Source: Geobacteraceae bacterium GWC2_55_20
GTDB lineage: Bacteria > Desulfobacterota > Desulfuromonadia > Geobacterales > Pseudopelobacteraceae
Length of the DNA: 64,000 bases
NCBI GenBank assembly: GCA_001802125.1
Contig: MGZK01000008.1
Location: 19,862 to 83,861, forward strand
Direction of reading: 5' to 3'
Each line of letters starts with the position of its first letter. The stretch's first letter is position 1. Made by a program: the position numbers and the translations under genes. Below, one piece after another: positions 53,025-63,100 of the stretch. Below the pieces are notes generated by a model that saw only the letters and a list, made by a program, of their open reading frames with translations, was not told where the DNA came from and did not search any database.

Positions 53025-54842
53025 ATGAGAAAAACAGCCCTTCTTTTCGTATTATTCCTGGCCATCCTGCATTGCGCAACAGTAGCCGGCGCGGCGGAGT
53101 TCAAGAAAACCAAGGTGGCCATAGTTGATTTCCAGGAGAACGGGGCTTTTGATGTAAAGGATGTGGGCAAGATCGTCGCGGAGTGGTTTACGACCGCGCT
53201 GGTAAACACCGGCAGGTTCGACGTGATTGAACGGCGCTTGCTGCAGCAGATTCTGGAAGAGCAGAAAATGGGGGTTACCGGCCTGATCGACCCGCGCAGC
53301 GCCTCGCGGCTGGGAAAACTTCTGGGGGTAAAAACGGTTGTCAGTGGAACGGTGCAGAGCTATGAGGGTATCTCCGAGATCAATGTCAGGCTGCTGAATG
53401 TGGAAACCGGTTCCATAATTACCGCGGAGAGCTTCAAGGGGAGTTCGACCAGCAGCCTCAACAAGCTGGTGAACGAAGCGGCCGCGAAGATCATCCGTCA
53501 TTTCCCGCTGCAGGGGTACGTTGTCAAGCGCAGTGTATCCAAGGTAACCGTCGATCTCGGCGCCAATGCCGGCGTCAGGACCGGAATGCAGTTCAAGGTC
53601 TATACCGAGGGCGCTCCGCTCAAACACCCGAAAACCGGTGAAGTGCTTTCGGTCGAAACCGTCGAGAAAGGTACACTACGCATTACGGCCTTGAGGGACA
53701 ACACCTCCGACTCAGTGATCGTAAACGAAGTCTGCCCCTCCTGCATCAAGGCCGGACAGCTGGTTTCGGCCATGCTGCTGGAAGACGAAAATGATATTCC
53801 GCCGCTGTCCGCGGAAATCACGCCTGCCGATGATCTGAAAACCGCGCGTGAATCCCGTCCCAAGCAGATAGACGAAGTCAAGAAACGCCCCGAAGTTAAA
53901 ATGCCGGTCGCCGAAACAAGCGTCACTCCGGAGCGGCAACTCGTTACAACCGCTGCGGTAGCGGGCGCCTACAGGACACTTTCCGCTCATGATGCGGATG
54001 TAACCGCCATCTGCGTTTCCAAAAACGGGCAACTGGCAGCATCTGCAGACACGGATGGCAGGATCGACATCTGGGACACCACGTCCTGGACAGCGCTGGC
54101 GACGCTCGGCGATTCCGCCGACACAAAATCGGTATCGGCGCTGGCTTTCAGCAGCGACGGCAAACTGCTGGCGGCGGCCGGGAAAAGCGACCGGGTGGTG
54201 ATCTGGGATCTGAACTCCCGCCAGCGGGCCTACACCCTGGAACTCAAGGAGACGGTCACCTCGCTGGCCTTTTATCCGGCCGGTGGCAGTGTCTTGATCG
54301 GCACCAAGGATTCCAGCATTGCGATCTGGAACTACAGGAACAACAAGATCAGGCAGATCAAAACAGACAACGACGTGCTGGCGGTAGCCGTCAGTCCGGA
54401 CGGCAAGCTGATCGCTTCGGGCGGGCAGGACAAAAACATCACGACCTGGGATGCAAACAACGGCGCCAGGTTGCACACCTTGACCGGGCACTCCAACGAT
54501 GTCACGGCGCTGCTCTTCAGCCCAGGCGGGAAACAGGTCATCTCGGCCGGAACCGATAAAAGGATCATCATCTGGGAAGCCAGAAGCGGTTCTCGCAAAC
54601 AGGAGCTGACCGGGCACGATGACGATATCGTCGCGCTCGGCATAAGCAAGGATGGTCAGCGGCTGGTATCAACGGAAAGCGAACGGGGCGGAGGGCTGCT
54701 GTTCGTATGGGACCTGCGGAGCGGCCGGGAGCAGAAGCGTATCAAACTGAGCCGCAAGGCCTATTCGATGGCGCTGACCACGGACGGCAGGCACGCCCTG
54801 ACCGGTACCGACAAGCAGGTGCTGGTGTATGCGATCGATTAA
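53025..54842 (+). CDS. Exported CsgG-domain/WD40-repeat fusion protein
   Basis: A 605-residue protein. The signal peptide (cleavage after A-G-A) is followed by a CsgG/LpoB-like domain (about 25-175: KVAIVDFQEN, GRFDVIERRLLQQIL, KTVVSGTVQ), a small beta domain (about 185-255), a flexible segment (about 260-310), and seven WD40 blades (about 315-605), e.g. LIASGGQDKNITTWD and VISAGTDKRIIIWE. No lipobox. The CsgG-like part suggests an outer-membrane or periplasmic assembly. The start at 53025 is preceded by GAGGTG. No co-transcribed partner. Confidence 0.85.
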   Translation: MRKTALLFVLFLAILHCATVAGAAEFKKTKVAIVDFQENGAFDVKDVGKIVAEWFTTALVNTGRFDVIERRLLQQILEEQKMGVTGLIDPRSASRLGKLLGVKTVVSGTVQSYEGISEINVRLLNVETGSIITAESFKGSSTSSLNKLVNEAAAKIIRHFPLQGYVVKRSVSKVTVDLGANAGVRTGMQFKVYTEGAPLKHPKTGEVLSVETVEKGTLRITALRDNTSDSVIVNEVCPSCIKAGQLVSAMLLEDENDIPPLSAEITPADDLKTARESRPKQIDEVKKRPEVKMPVAETSVTPERQLVTTAAVAGAYRTLSAHDADVTAICVSKNGQLAASADTDGRIDIWDTTSWTALATLGDSADTKSVSALAFSSDGKLLAAAGKSDRVVIWDLNSRQRAYTLELKETVTSLAFYPAGGSVLIGTKDSSIAIWNYRNNKIRQIKTDNDVLAVAVSPDGKLIASGGQDKNITTWDANNGARLHTLTGHSNDVTALLFSPGGKQVISAGTDKRIIIWEARSGSRKQELTGHDDDIVALGISKDGQRLVSTESERGGGLLFVWDLRSGREQKRIKLSRKAYSMALTTDGRHALTGTDKQVLVYAID

Positions 54843-54865
54843 GAACAGGCGTAAATGGTAAAAGA

Positions 54866-55300
54866 CTAAACATCCAGCACCACCACCGCTTTCCAGACGT
54901 TGTCCACCAACCCGACCTGAAAGCAGTGCAGCGTGACCGCCTTGACGTCCACCAGCGGCTGATGCCGCCCGGCATCGAAACACTCCCCGCCGGCAATGAC
55001 CGTCAGGCGGAAGCCCCCTTCCCTTTTTTCCTCGATCCACACACTGTCGGCATGCAACAGGAGTTGGTCGGCGTCCTTGTGGAAAATCAGCTCCTGCAGG
55101 AATGAGAACAGCAGCAGATCCAGCTCTTCATACTCAAGCCGGATCTCTATCCGCCGCTGCCGCTGCACCCGCTCCGGCGCATTAACCATCGTATTCAGCA
55201 GGGCCGCGGCGCAGGAGGCAAACATTTCCTCCCTGGTCTCGCCCCAGGCCTCGAAGGCGACATCGGCGGAGGTAATCTCATCCACGAAGCGGAACGGCAT
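54866..55300 (-). CDS. Archease
   Basis: A 144-residue archease, the activator of the RtcB RNA ligase. It has the family pattern of DEITSADVAFEAWG near the start and DVKAVTLH with a final V-V-V-L-D-V. Metal- or GTP-linked acidic residues are in place. It starts four bases after the stop of rtcB, so both are from one transcript. Confidence 0.88.
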   Translation of the reverse strand: MPFRFVDEITSADVAFEAWGETREEMFASCAAALLNTMVNAPERVQRQRRIEIRLEYEELDLLLFSFLQELIFHKDADQLLLHADSVWIEEKREGGFRLTVIAGGECFDAGRHQPLVDVKAVTLHCFQVGLVDNVWKAVVVLDV

Positions 55301-55304
55301 GCAT

Positions 55305-56762
55305 TTACCCCTTGATATTGCCGATCGGCACCAGCTTGACCACTCTCCTGCTCAAGCCGGCTTCTTCCGTGGCCCGAGCCACCACGTCGATATCCTTGTA
55401 GGCCAGGCCGGCCTCCTCGGCCAGTCCTCCGAAGGAGGCGGTGCGGACATGGATGCCGCGCTGCTCCATCTCGCCCAGAAGCTTCCGGCCCTGGACCATT
55501 TTCCTGGCCTGGTGGCGGCTCATGGTGCGGCCGCTGCCATGGGCGGTGGTACAGAAGGTCGCCGCGGAACCTGCCATCCCGGCCAGCAGGTAGGAACCGG
55601 TCTCCATGCTGCCGCCGATGATCACCGGCTGCCCGGTTTCGCCGTAACATTCGGGCAGTCCCGACATTCCCGGTCCCAGGGAGCGGGTCGCCCCCTTGCG
55701 ATGCACCAGCAGTTGGCGCTGGACGCCGTTAATCGAATGCATCTCCAGCTTGGCGGTATTGTGGGCCACGTCGTAGACCATGCCCATCCCCAGATCCCCA
55801 GGAGAGCGATGAAAAACCCGCGAGAAGACCTCGCGGATGCGGTGCAGGATCACCTGCCGGTTGGCAAAGCCCATGTTGGCGGCGCATTTCATCGCGGCAA
55901 AGTAGGCCTGCCCCTCGGGAGAGCGGAAGGGGGCGCAGGCCAGTTCGCGGTCATGGAGCTTGATCCCGTACTTTACGGTCATCACCTTCAGAAAGGACTG
56001 CAGGTAGTCGGTGGCCACCTGGTGGCCGAAGCCGCGGCTGCCGCAGTGAAACATGATCAGCACCTGGTTGGGGATCGTGATGCCGAAAGCCCGGGCGGTT
56101 GCCTGGTCAAAGATGTTCTCCGGCCGGGCCACCTGGATCTCGCAGTAGTGGTTGCCGGAACCAAGTGTGCCGATCTGGTCGAAACCCCGCTCGATGGCTT
56201 TTTCGCTGCAGGCATCGGCATCGGCGCCTTCGAAACAGCCCCCCTCCTCGGTCAGCTCCAGATCCTCCGGCAGCGCCAAGCCATTTTCCAGGCACCAGCC
56301 TGAACCGTTCTCGATTACGCGCCGGAATTTGCCGCGCGAGCAGCGTACGAAACCTTTGCAGCCGACACCGGTCGGAATCGCGAAGAACAGCTCATCCACC
56401 AGTTCTCGAATGCGTGGCCGCACCTCGGCTTCCGTCAACGTGGTCAATACCAGTCGCATGCCGCAGTTGATGTCGAAGCCGATTCCGCCCGGAGAGATCA
56501 CGCCGCTGTCCAGGTCCATCGCCGCCACGCCGCCGATCGGGAAACCGTAACCCCAATGCCCGTCCGGCATGCACCAGGAATAATCGATGATCCCGGGCAG
56601 GCAGGCCACGTTGGCGGCCTGGTCGAAGACACCGGCCTCCATGCCTGCCAGCAGCGATTCCGAGGCGATAATCCGCGCCGGAACCCGCATCCCCTCTCTG
56701 TAGGTGACCGGGAGTTCCCAGATGTTTTCAGATATCCTGCGAAGCTGTGAAGGGAGTGACAT
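55305..56762 (-). CDS. rtcB: RNA-splicing ligase RtcB
   Basis: A 485-residue GTP- and Mn-dependent ligase that joins 2',3'-cyclic phosphate or 3'-phosphate RNA ends to 5'-OH ends. Conserved parts: MPDGHWGYGFPIGGVAA, FDINCGMRL, GTLGSGNHYCEIQ, MFHCGSRGFGHQV and the guanylated His near TTAHGSGRTMSR. Start at 56762 with GGAG nine bases upstream; MEKLIMS at 56777 is an alternative. Followed by archease. No RtcR-type regulator or sigma-54 element is seen upstream. Confidence 0.94.
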   Translation of the reverse strand: MSLPSQLRRISENIWELPVTYREGMRVPARIIASESLLAGMEAGVFDQAANVACLPGIIDYSWCMPDGHWGYGFPIGGVAAMDLDSGVISPGGIGFDINCGMRLVLTTLTEAEVRPRIRELVDELFFAIPTGVGCKGFVRCSRGKFRRVIENGSGWCLENGLALPEDLELTEEGGCFEGADADACSEKAIERGFDQIGTLGSGNHYCEIQVARPENIFDQATARAFGITIPNQVLIMFHCGSRGFGHQVATDYLQSFLKVMTVKYGIKLHDRELACAPFRSPEGQAYFAAMKCAANMGFANRQVILHRIREVFSRVFHRSPGDLGMGMVYDVAHNTAKLEMHSINGVQRQLLVHRKGATRSLGPGMSGLPECYGETGQPVIIGGSMETGSYLLAGMAGSAATFCTTAHGSGRTMSRHQARKMVQGRKLLGEMEQRGIHVRTASFGGLAEEAGLAYKDIDVVARATEEAGLSRRVVKLVPIGNIKG

Positions 56763-56792
56763 AATCAATTTCTCCATCAGGATTTTATACAT

Positions 56793-56823
56793 GAAAAGCC
56801 CCGGAAAATATCAGGGGCTTTTC
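56793..56823 (-). promoter_or_regulatory. Terminator-like hairpin in the rtcB leader
   Basis: GAAAAGCCCC (56793-56802) with GGGGCTTTTC (56814-56823), an 11-base loop, 31-61 bases before the rtcB start. The T/A ends are inside the stem, so it may act in either direction. It could attenuate rtcB or end an upstream transcript. Confidence 0.4.
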
Positions 56824-57357
56824 AAATTGGCTGATTGACGCAGGGTTGAGATTCTTTCTTCGAATCCGTCGGTGAGCAGAGTACTCGGACGGACTGCATG
56901 CTCCTACGGGGCACGCACCCGGCTCAACACTTCCTCCAGCCCCCTTTTCAGGCAATTCTTGTATGCCTGACGAATGAGACACAAGGCCTTCAGCCTAATC
57001 TCACGGAGCGTCAATCAGGTCCGTATTCAGGAACGCCGTACCGTAAAGCAACCATCACAGCGCACTAAAGTTCAATATTTTTAAAAAAGAACATCATATA
57101 TATTTATATTCTAAAACTTTGGTTTAATCTGTCAACTGTTTGTTTTATCAGGACTACCCATATATGCCCTGTGTTTCCGGATCATGAATTACTCGTTATG
57201 GCAATTCCAGGTTTTAGATGATGCTTGAATGGCTATTGCTTCCATTTTTACAATGTGGCATTATCCACCCGCTTCGGCGGGCCTGCCCAGCAATAATTAA
57301 GACTGACTCACCTTTTTAATCATTGATCCGGGATTATATAAAATGGAGGGCTATACA
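56824..57357. other. Long intergenic region, no gene recognised
   Basis: About 530 bp between the rtcB leader and the small Cys/His protein. Low-complexity AT-rich stretch at 57080-57120. A small hairpin with a TTCG loop (CCCGC-TTCG-GCGGG, 57268-57281) without a T-run. No tRNA fold or reliable coding sequence was found. Confidence 0.5.
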
Positions 57358-57588
57358 ATGTCTATTGCAACACAGTGTAAATTTTTCGGGCATATAATCA
57401 CGGTTGAAAAGGCGCTGGCAATCAGAGACGCCGCACCTCCCAAAGAAAGAATGTCGCTCATCTTCGAGTGCATAAAATGCGGAAACCTTGTCCGTCCGTA
57501 CAATGCCGGAGACAGATGCGCGGCACATTTCGTACATTTGAGCCGCAACCCGCAATGCCAAATCACTGACCCACCCAAAAACTATTAA
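57358..57588 (+). CDS. Small Cys/His-rich protein, possible zinc-binding
   Basis: A 76-residue protein starting at the ATG at 57358, preceded by GGAGGG with 7-base spacing; an ATG at 57343 would add five residues and be inside that site. Cys at TQCKFFG, C-x2-C in ECIKCGNL, then GDRCAAHFVHLSRNPQC; this C/C-C/C-H-H-C set suggests a zinc-ribbon-like site. I do not recognise the family. Convergent with the molybdoenzyme gene, whose stop is 3 bp away. Confidence 0.65.
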   Translation: MSIATQCKFFGHIITVEKALAIRDAAPPKERMSLIFECIKCGNLVRPYNAGDRCAAHFVHLSRNPQCQITDPPKNY

Positions 57589-57591
57589 CCA

Positions 57592-59655
57592 TTAATGTTT
57601 TATCTTACATAGCCGGCACATGAAGCTCCGGCTGGTTGAGGTGCCGGTGACGCGGCTGCGCTTATCATCCTCGGTCAGTCTGTTGAGGTTTGCGCACGGA
57701 TCGTGTTCGCCCCAACCCCAGGCCAGACGGACCGTTCCGGGGCGTAACATGGTGAAGAACCGAACCGTCATTTCTACGGAGCCCTTGGGGGTTTCGATCC
57801 TGATCAGCTCGCCCTCGGCAAACCCCAGCCGGACGGCGTCATCCGGGTGGATGTCGATCAGGCACACCGCACCTTCCTTGAGAAGCGCAGGGATGGTGCG
57901 AAACTGGGAATTGGTGAAGCGGATGTCGCGGCTGCCGCTGATCCCCAGAACCGGGTAATCCCGGCTTTGGTCGGCAAAACTGATCGGGTCATCACCCCAG
58001 CCATTCTCAAAAGGTACTCCCGGCAATCCAGCCTCGACCAGCCGTTTGGAGAAGAACTCGACCTTGCCGGAAGGTGTCCGGAAAGGGATGTCCCGGTATT
58101 TTTCATAGCGCAATTCCTCGATCCGCAGACCAGCCTTGCCGTTCCTTCGTAAATCCTCAACCGTGACCCCGGCCGGCTCCAACTGATAATCGATCGCCTC
58201 CTCCGCTGCCTGCCAGGGAAACTCGGCGGTAAATCCAAGCCTTCTGCCCAACTCGAATACAATCTTCCAGTCCGGCCAGGAATCTCCCACGGCAGGGATA
58301 ACCGCGTTCTGGAGAATAATCAGGTTGTTGCGGATGGAGGCGCGGTTCAGCTGGGTCTTCTCGAAACAACTGGCCGCCGGCAGGATTACATCGGCCAGCC
58401 TGGCCGTTTCGGTCATGAACATATCCATCACCACCAGGGTCTCCAGCTTGGCGAAGGCAGCCCGGGTGCGGTTGGAATCAGCCATGGTGACGAGTGGGTT
58501 GCCGGACTGGACCACCACCATCTTCAGCGGATAGGGCGACTCATCCAGAATTGCATCGACCACGCACCCCTGCGTCTGATTGCCCCAGGTTTCGGAAAAG
58601 GCATTGAACAGGGGATACTGGCGAGTGACAGGGGGGATAGCGTCATCCAGCCGTTCCCGCAACTGGATGTTGCGAACCGGAATCGGCTGGGGCAGCACGT
58701 CGCCGCCCGGCTTGTCGAGATTGCCGGTCAGGGCGCGCAGCATGGCAACGGCCCTGGTGGTGTCGAAGACCTCCCGATGCATGTCCAGGCCATTGCCGTC
58801 AATGATGGCGGCGGGCCTGGTGGTGGCGTAGAGACGGGCCACCTGCCGGATCTGTTCGGCGTTCAGCCAGATGATGTTGGCCACCTTGTCAGCCGGAAAC
58901 TGGGCGGCCGCCTTTTTCAATGCATCAAAGCCAACGGTGTACTGCTCGACGAATTCGGCATCGTAGAGGTTGGCCTCGATGATCTCGTTGATCATGGCCA
59001 TGGCCAGCAGTCCGTCGTGCCCCGGCTTGATCTGCAGCCAGATGTCTGCCTTGCGGGCCAGTGCCGTCCCGACCGGATCGATGACTATCAGCGTGGCGCC
59101 ATGCTCCTTGGCCCAGTGGATCCCCTCGGCCGCGCCCAGGGCGGTATCGCCGTCGTTCTTGCCCCAGACGATGATGCACCTGGCGTTCTTGGCCTCGGAA
59201 TAGGCCATGGACCCATAGGTATATGAATGGGCAAAATCGCGGGCAACAAAACAGATGGAGCCGTTGCCGATGGTGTTGGGACTGCCGAAAGCATTCATCA
59301 GCCGGTTGGGATAATCCCAGGGCGCGCCCCAGTCGGCCGCCATCCCCCGCAGCCAGGCCACGGATTGGGGTCCGGATTGCCGCCGGTGAAGCTGAAACCG
59401 GGCCGCCACCAGATCAAGGGCCTCATCCCAGCCGGCTTCACGGAAACCCGAACTGTCATCATTTTTTATCAGCGGCACGCTCAGCCGCTTGGGTGAATAG
59501 ACGATCTCCGGGGCAGCGGCCAGTTTGGCGCAAGTCAGCCGCTTGTCAGGATCGAGAAAGGATTTGCGCCGGGCTCCGATCAGGCGGTTGTCCTCCACAA
59601 AGGCCTCGATCGGGCAGCAGGATGAACAGAAACGGCAAACGGTATCGATAATCAT
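57592..59655 (-). CDS. Molybdopterin oxidoreductase, catalytic subunit
   Basis: A 687-residue DMSO-reductase-family enzyme. An N-terminal 4Fe-4S site is formed by C-R-F-C-S-S-C-C and CAK about residue 42. GSPNTIGNGSICF puts a Cys at the metal-ligand position, as in thiosulfate/polysulfide reductases and Nap. The C-terminal ~100 residues are the MGD-binding domain. There is no twin-arginine signal, so it is probably cytoplasmic. No partner Fe-S or membrane subunit lies nearby. Substrate unknown; formate, thiosulfate or hydratase functions are all possible. Start with GGAGGG upstream. Confidence 0.85.
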   Translation of the reverse strand: MIIDTVCRFCSSCCPIEAFVEDNRLIGARRKSFLDPDKRLTCAKLAAAPEIVYSPKRLSVPLIKNDDSSGFREAGWDEALDLVAARFQLHRRQSGPQSVAWLRGMAADWGAPWDYPNRLMNAFGSPNTIGNGSICFVARDFAHSYTYGSMAYSEAKNARCIIVWGKNDGDTALGAAEGIHWAKEHGATLIVIDPVGTALARKADIWLQIKPGHDGLLAMAMINEIIEANLYDAEFVEQYTVGFDALKKAAAQFPADKVANIIWLNAEQIRQVARLYATTRPAAIIDGNGLDMHREVFDTTRAVAMLRALTGNLDKPGGDVLPQPIPVRNIQLRERLDDAIPPVTRQYPLFNAFSETWGNQTQGCVVDAILDESPYPLKMVVVQSGNPLVTMADSNRTRAAFAKLETLVVMDMFMTETARLADVILPAASCFEKTQLNRASIRNNLIILQNAVIPAVGDSWPDWKIVFELGRRLGFTAEFPWQAAEEAIDYQLEPAGVTVEDLRRNGKAGLRIEELRYEKYRDIPFRTPSGKVEFFSKRLVEAGLPGVPFENGWGDDPISFADQSRDYPVLGISGSRDIRFTNSQFRTIPALLKEGAVCLIDIHPDDAVRLGFAEGELIRIETPKGSVEMTVRFFTMLRPGTVRLAWGWGEHDPCANLNRLTEDDKRSRVTGTSTSRSFMCRLCKIKH

Positions 59656-60107
59656 CGTTCCCTCCCTGGCGGCTGGCCTGGATCAAGCTGCTGCGGGCTA
59701 ACCAGCACGAAGTTTATTCTCGCGAACGGTTGAGCGCTGCCTGAATGACGCCGCCGGATAAATATATTCTCACCATGTCCTGGAATCATGCGACTGTCAT
59801 GAAAACTTCAACATCCAAAAACGCACAATGCGACTGCTCGGCAAAAAACTTACCATAGCCGTAACAAGAGTATCAAGGCAATTTACGCCAATAATTTCGG
59901 ATTGATAGTTCATTCCATGATTATCCCGATTGACTTGTTTCCGGCCATGCTGTATCAATACATATTTTATAAAATATATTAATTAATTGCGGCTGGCGGC
60001 GGTTTTATCCGGCTGTAAATTGTCATTATTCCCTTCCGATCTTTTCATAAACCGGTTCAACAACTGCCTGACAATGCACTGTTAATGCAACTCCGGAGGC
60101 AATGGCC
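59656..60107. other. Divergent intergenic region
   Basis: About 450 bp with no gene recognised. A TTGACT (59930-59935)/TATCAA (59953-59958) pair, 17 bases apart, may be a promoter for the repeat protein. AT-rich run at 59960-59985. GGAGG at 60095-60099 serves the ATG at 60108. No riboswitch fold was recognised. Confidence 0.4.
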
Positions 60108-63100
60108 ATGAAATCATACTTTTCTGCCCTTTTCCTGATGATCTGCATGACGATCCCGCAAGTATGTTTCGCGAGCTCCCCGACCGTCTCCACCGATCCG
60201 GCCACTCTCGTCACCAGCACGAGCGCAACCCTGAACGGCACTGCCAATCCCAACAACCTGAGCACCACGGTAACTTTTGAATACGGGACCACTACTTCGT
60301 ATGGCAGCGCCGCAACCGCCATCGAAAGCCCGCTGAACGGCACAATCACAACTCCGGTCACTGCGCCGCTCAGCGGACTTGCCCCCGGAACCGGATACCA
60401 TTACCGGGTAAAGGGAGAAAATATCGATGGAACCGGCTACGGCAGCGACCGGATCTTCACAACATCCGGGAATGCGCTGTTCAGTGACGGCTTTGAAGGT
60501 ATGGACTGGCTGCAGACACGGGTTTCGGGCACGGAAGGAATTTGGAGCCTGGTCGAATCAGCCATCTGCTACAACTTCTGGGTCTATCCCCATGGTGGTT
60601 CCATTCTGGCTGCATTAAACGCATCCGATGTATCGAGCGAAAACCAGACCCGGCTTTACCGGAACACCAGTTTCCCGCTGTCCAGTGCATATACCGGCGC
60701 AACCCTGAATTTCTGGATTTTCCATGACATCGTCAGCAATTTTTACGACCGGGTACAGGTGCAGATTTCTACTGATGGCGTCACCTGGAGCGACGTGGGC
60801 CCCCCTGTGCCCAGATACAATGGGACAACCGGATGGGCTCTGACCAGTATCGATTTGACCCCCTATCTGGGTCAGGCAACGCTTTACCTGGGTTTTCTCG
60901 GTTTTAGCGAATGGGGTAGTGACATCTTTCTGGATGATGTGAGTGTCGTGGTGCAGAGCGAACCGGTAGCGCCAACGGTCGTAACCGACTCTGCCGCTCC
61001 GATTGCCGGCACGGCAGCCACACTCAACGGCACCGTGAACGCCAACCTTTTCAGCACAACCGTTACTTTCGAATACGGCACGACCACCGCCTATGGCAGT
61101 ACCGCACCCGCCCTCCAGAGCCCGGTCACCGGTATCGCGACCACGGCGGTCAGCGCGGAAATCAGCGGACTTGCGCCCGGCGCCGTCTACCATTACCGGG
61201 TGAAAGGCGAAAGCGCCGGCGGCACCAGTTACGGCAGCGACCAGACCTTCACGACCACAACCGGAGGCGAGGTCATTCTGCTTGATGACGGCTTCGAGGG
61301 TGGTGGCTGGCTGCAGAAGCAGGTGTGGGGTTTGAACGGGGAGTGGAATTTTATCAGCATCAGTAGTATCTATCCCTACGTTTCGCCCCATGATGGCGCC
61401 CTTATGGCCAGCTTGAACTCATATTTTACCCTGCCCGGAACCCAGACCAGATTGTACCGGGAGGACGGCTTCCATATCCCCACTCCCTGTTACATGGCGA
61501 CATTGAAATTCTGGATGTACTATGACAGCACGATCAATAACGTTTACGACCGGGTGCAGGTGCAGATTTCAACCAACGGCTCCACCTGGACCAACGCAGG
61601 TTCCCCGGTCTACCGTTTCAACACCATTGCGGGCTGGGTAGAGATCAATGTCGATCTGACCCCCTATGCGGGTTATGAGAAGGTCTATCTGGGATTCCTC
61701 GGCATAAGCGAATCCGGCAAAAACATCCACCTGGATGAAGTGAGCGTGGTAGCTCAGATTGAGCCGGTCCCGCCCACGGTCATCACCACCGACCCTTCCG
61801 GTCCCATCACCAGTACGTCCGCAATCCTCAACGGAACAGCCAACGCTCACAACAGCGACTCCACCATCACATTTGAATACGGCGCCACCACCTCGTACGG
61901 CAGTTCCGTAACCGTCCTCCAGAGCCCGGTATCGGGCATTGTAACGACCTCGGTCAGCGCTGAGATCACCGGCCTTGTCCCGGGCGCCATCTACCATTAC
62001 CGGGTAAAGGGAGAGAACGCCGGCGGAAGCAGTTACGGCAACGACCGTACCTTTACGACAACAACCGGCAGTGACGTGATTATCTATAACGACGGCTTCG
62101 AGACAGGAGGCTGGGAGCAGGCAGTGGTATCGGGCGTCAACGGTGAGTGGAACCTTGTCAAAACCTGTATAAATCCCGCCGCTTTGCCCCACAGTGGTTA
62201 CATGATGGCTTATTTCAACTCATATTACACCATTGTGACCCAGACCAGACTGTTCCGGAATTCCGGTATCCCTCTCCCCGGTTCTTTGACCGGCGCCACC
62301 TTGAAATTCTGGATGTTTCATGACGTTATTAAAACCAGAAATGACCAGCTTCAGGCCCAGATTTCAACGGACGGGATAACCTGGACCAACGTGGGTTCCG
62401 CGCTGTCCCGTTACAATGGTACAAGCGGATGGTCGCAGGCAAGCGTGGACCTGACACCCTATATAGGTCAGGAATCAGTCTACCTGGGTTTTCTCGGCAT
62501 GAGCGGAGTTACCACCAATGGGAATAACATCTACCTGGATGATGTGAGTGTCCTGGTGAAGAGCGCTCCCCTCCCCCCCACCATCACCACCGAAGCGGTA
62601 TTCCCCATAACCGGTACGGATGCAACCCTGAATGGCACGGTCAACGCGCATAATACCGCGACAACCGTCACGTTTGAATACGGCACCACCACCTCGTACG
62701 GCAGCTCGGTCACCGCTCTTCAGAATCCGGTCACCGGCGTGGCCAATACCCCTGTCAGCACGGCAATCACCGGTCTTGTGCCCGGCACCATCTACCATTT
62801 TCGGGTAAAGGGAGAAAACGCCGCCGGCATCAGTTACGGCAGCGACCGGACCTTTACGACAACGACCGGTAATGAAATCGTTCTCTTGAATGACAGCTTC
62901 GAGCAAGGCGGCTGGCTTCAGGCCCAGGTATATGGAATTTATGGTGCATGGGATTTTGTCAGCACCTGGATCTATCCCACCACGACACCCCACAGCGGTT
63001 CGCTCATGGCGGCCTTCAACTCGTATTTTTCCCTGAGCAACAACCTGACCCGTCTGTATCGAAGCAGCGCTTTCCAGCTTTCCAATTTCTGTGTCAGCGC

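Noticed and set aside
54996..56303. 435-codon frame opposite archease and rtcB
   Set aside because: Antisense shadow spanning two well-supported genes.
56850..56866. Hairpin GATTC-TTTCTTC-GAATC that looks like an anticodon arm
   Set aside because: No matching acceptor, D- or T-arms at the right distances on either strand, and no purine at position 37.
56785..56982. 65-codon minus-strand frame in the rtcB leader
   Set aside because: Contains the leader hairpin, has no ribosome-binding site and no recognised motif.
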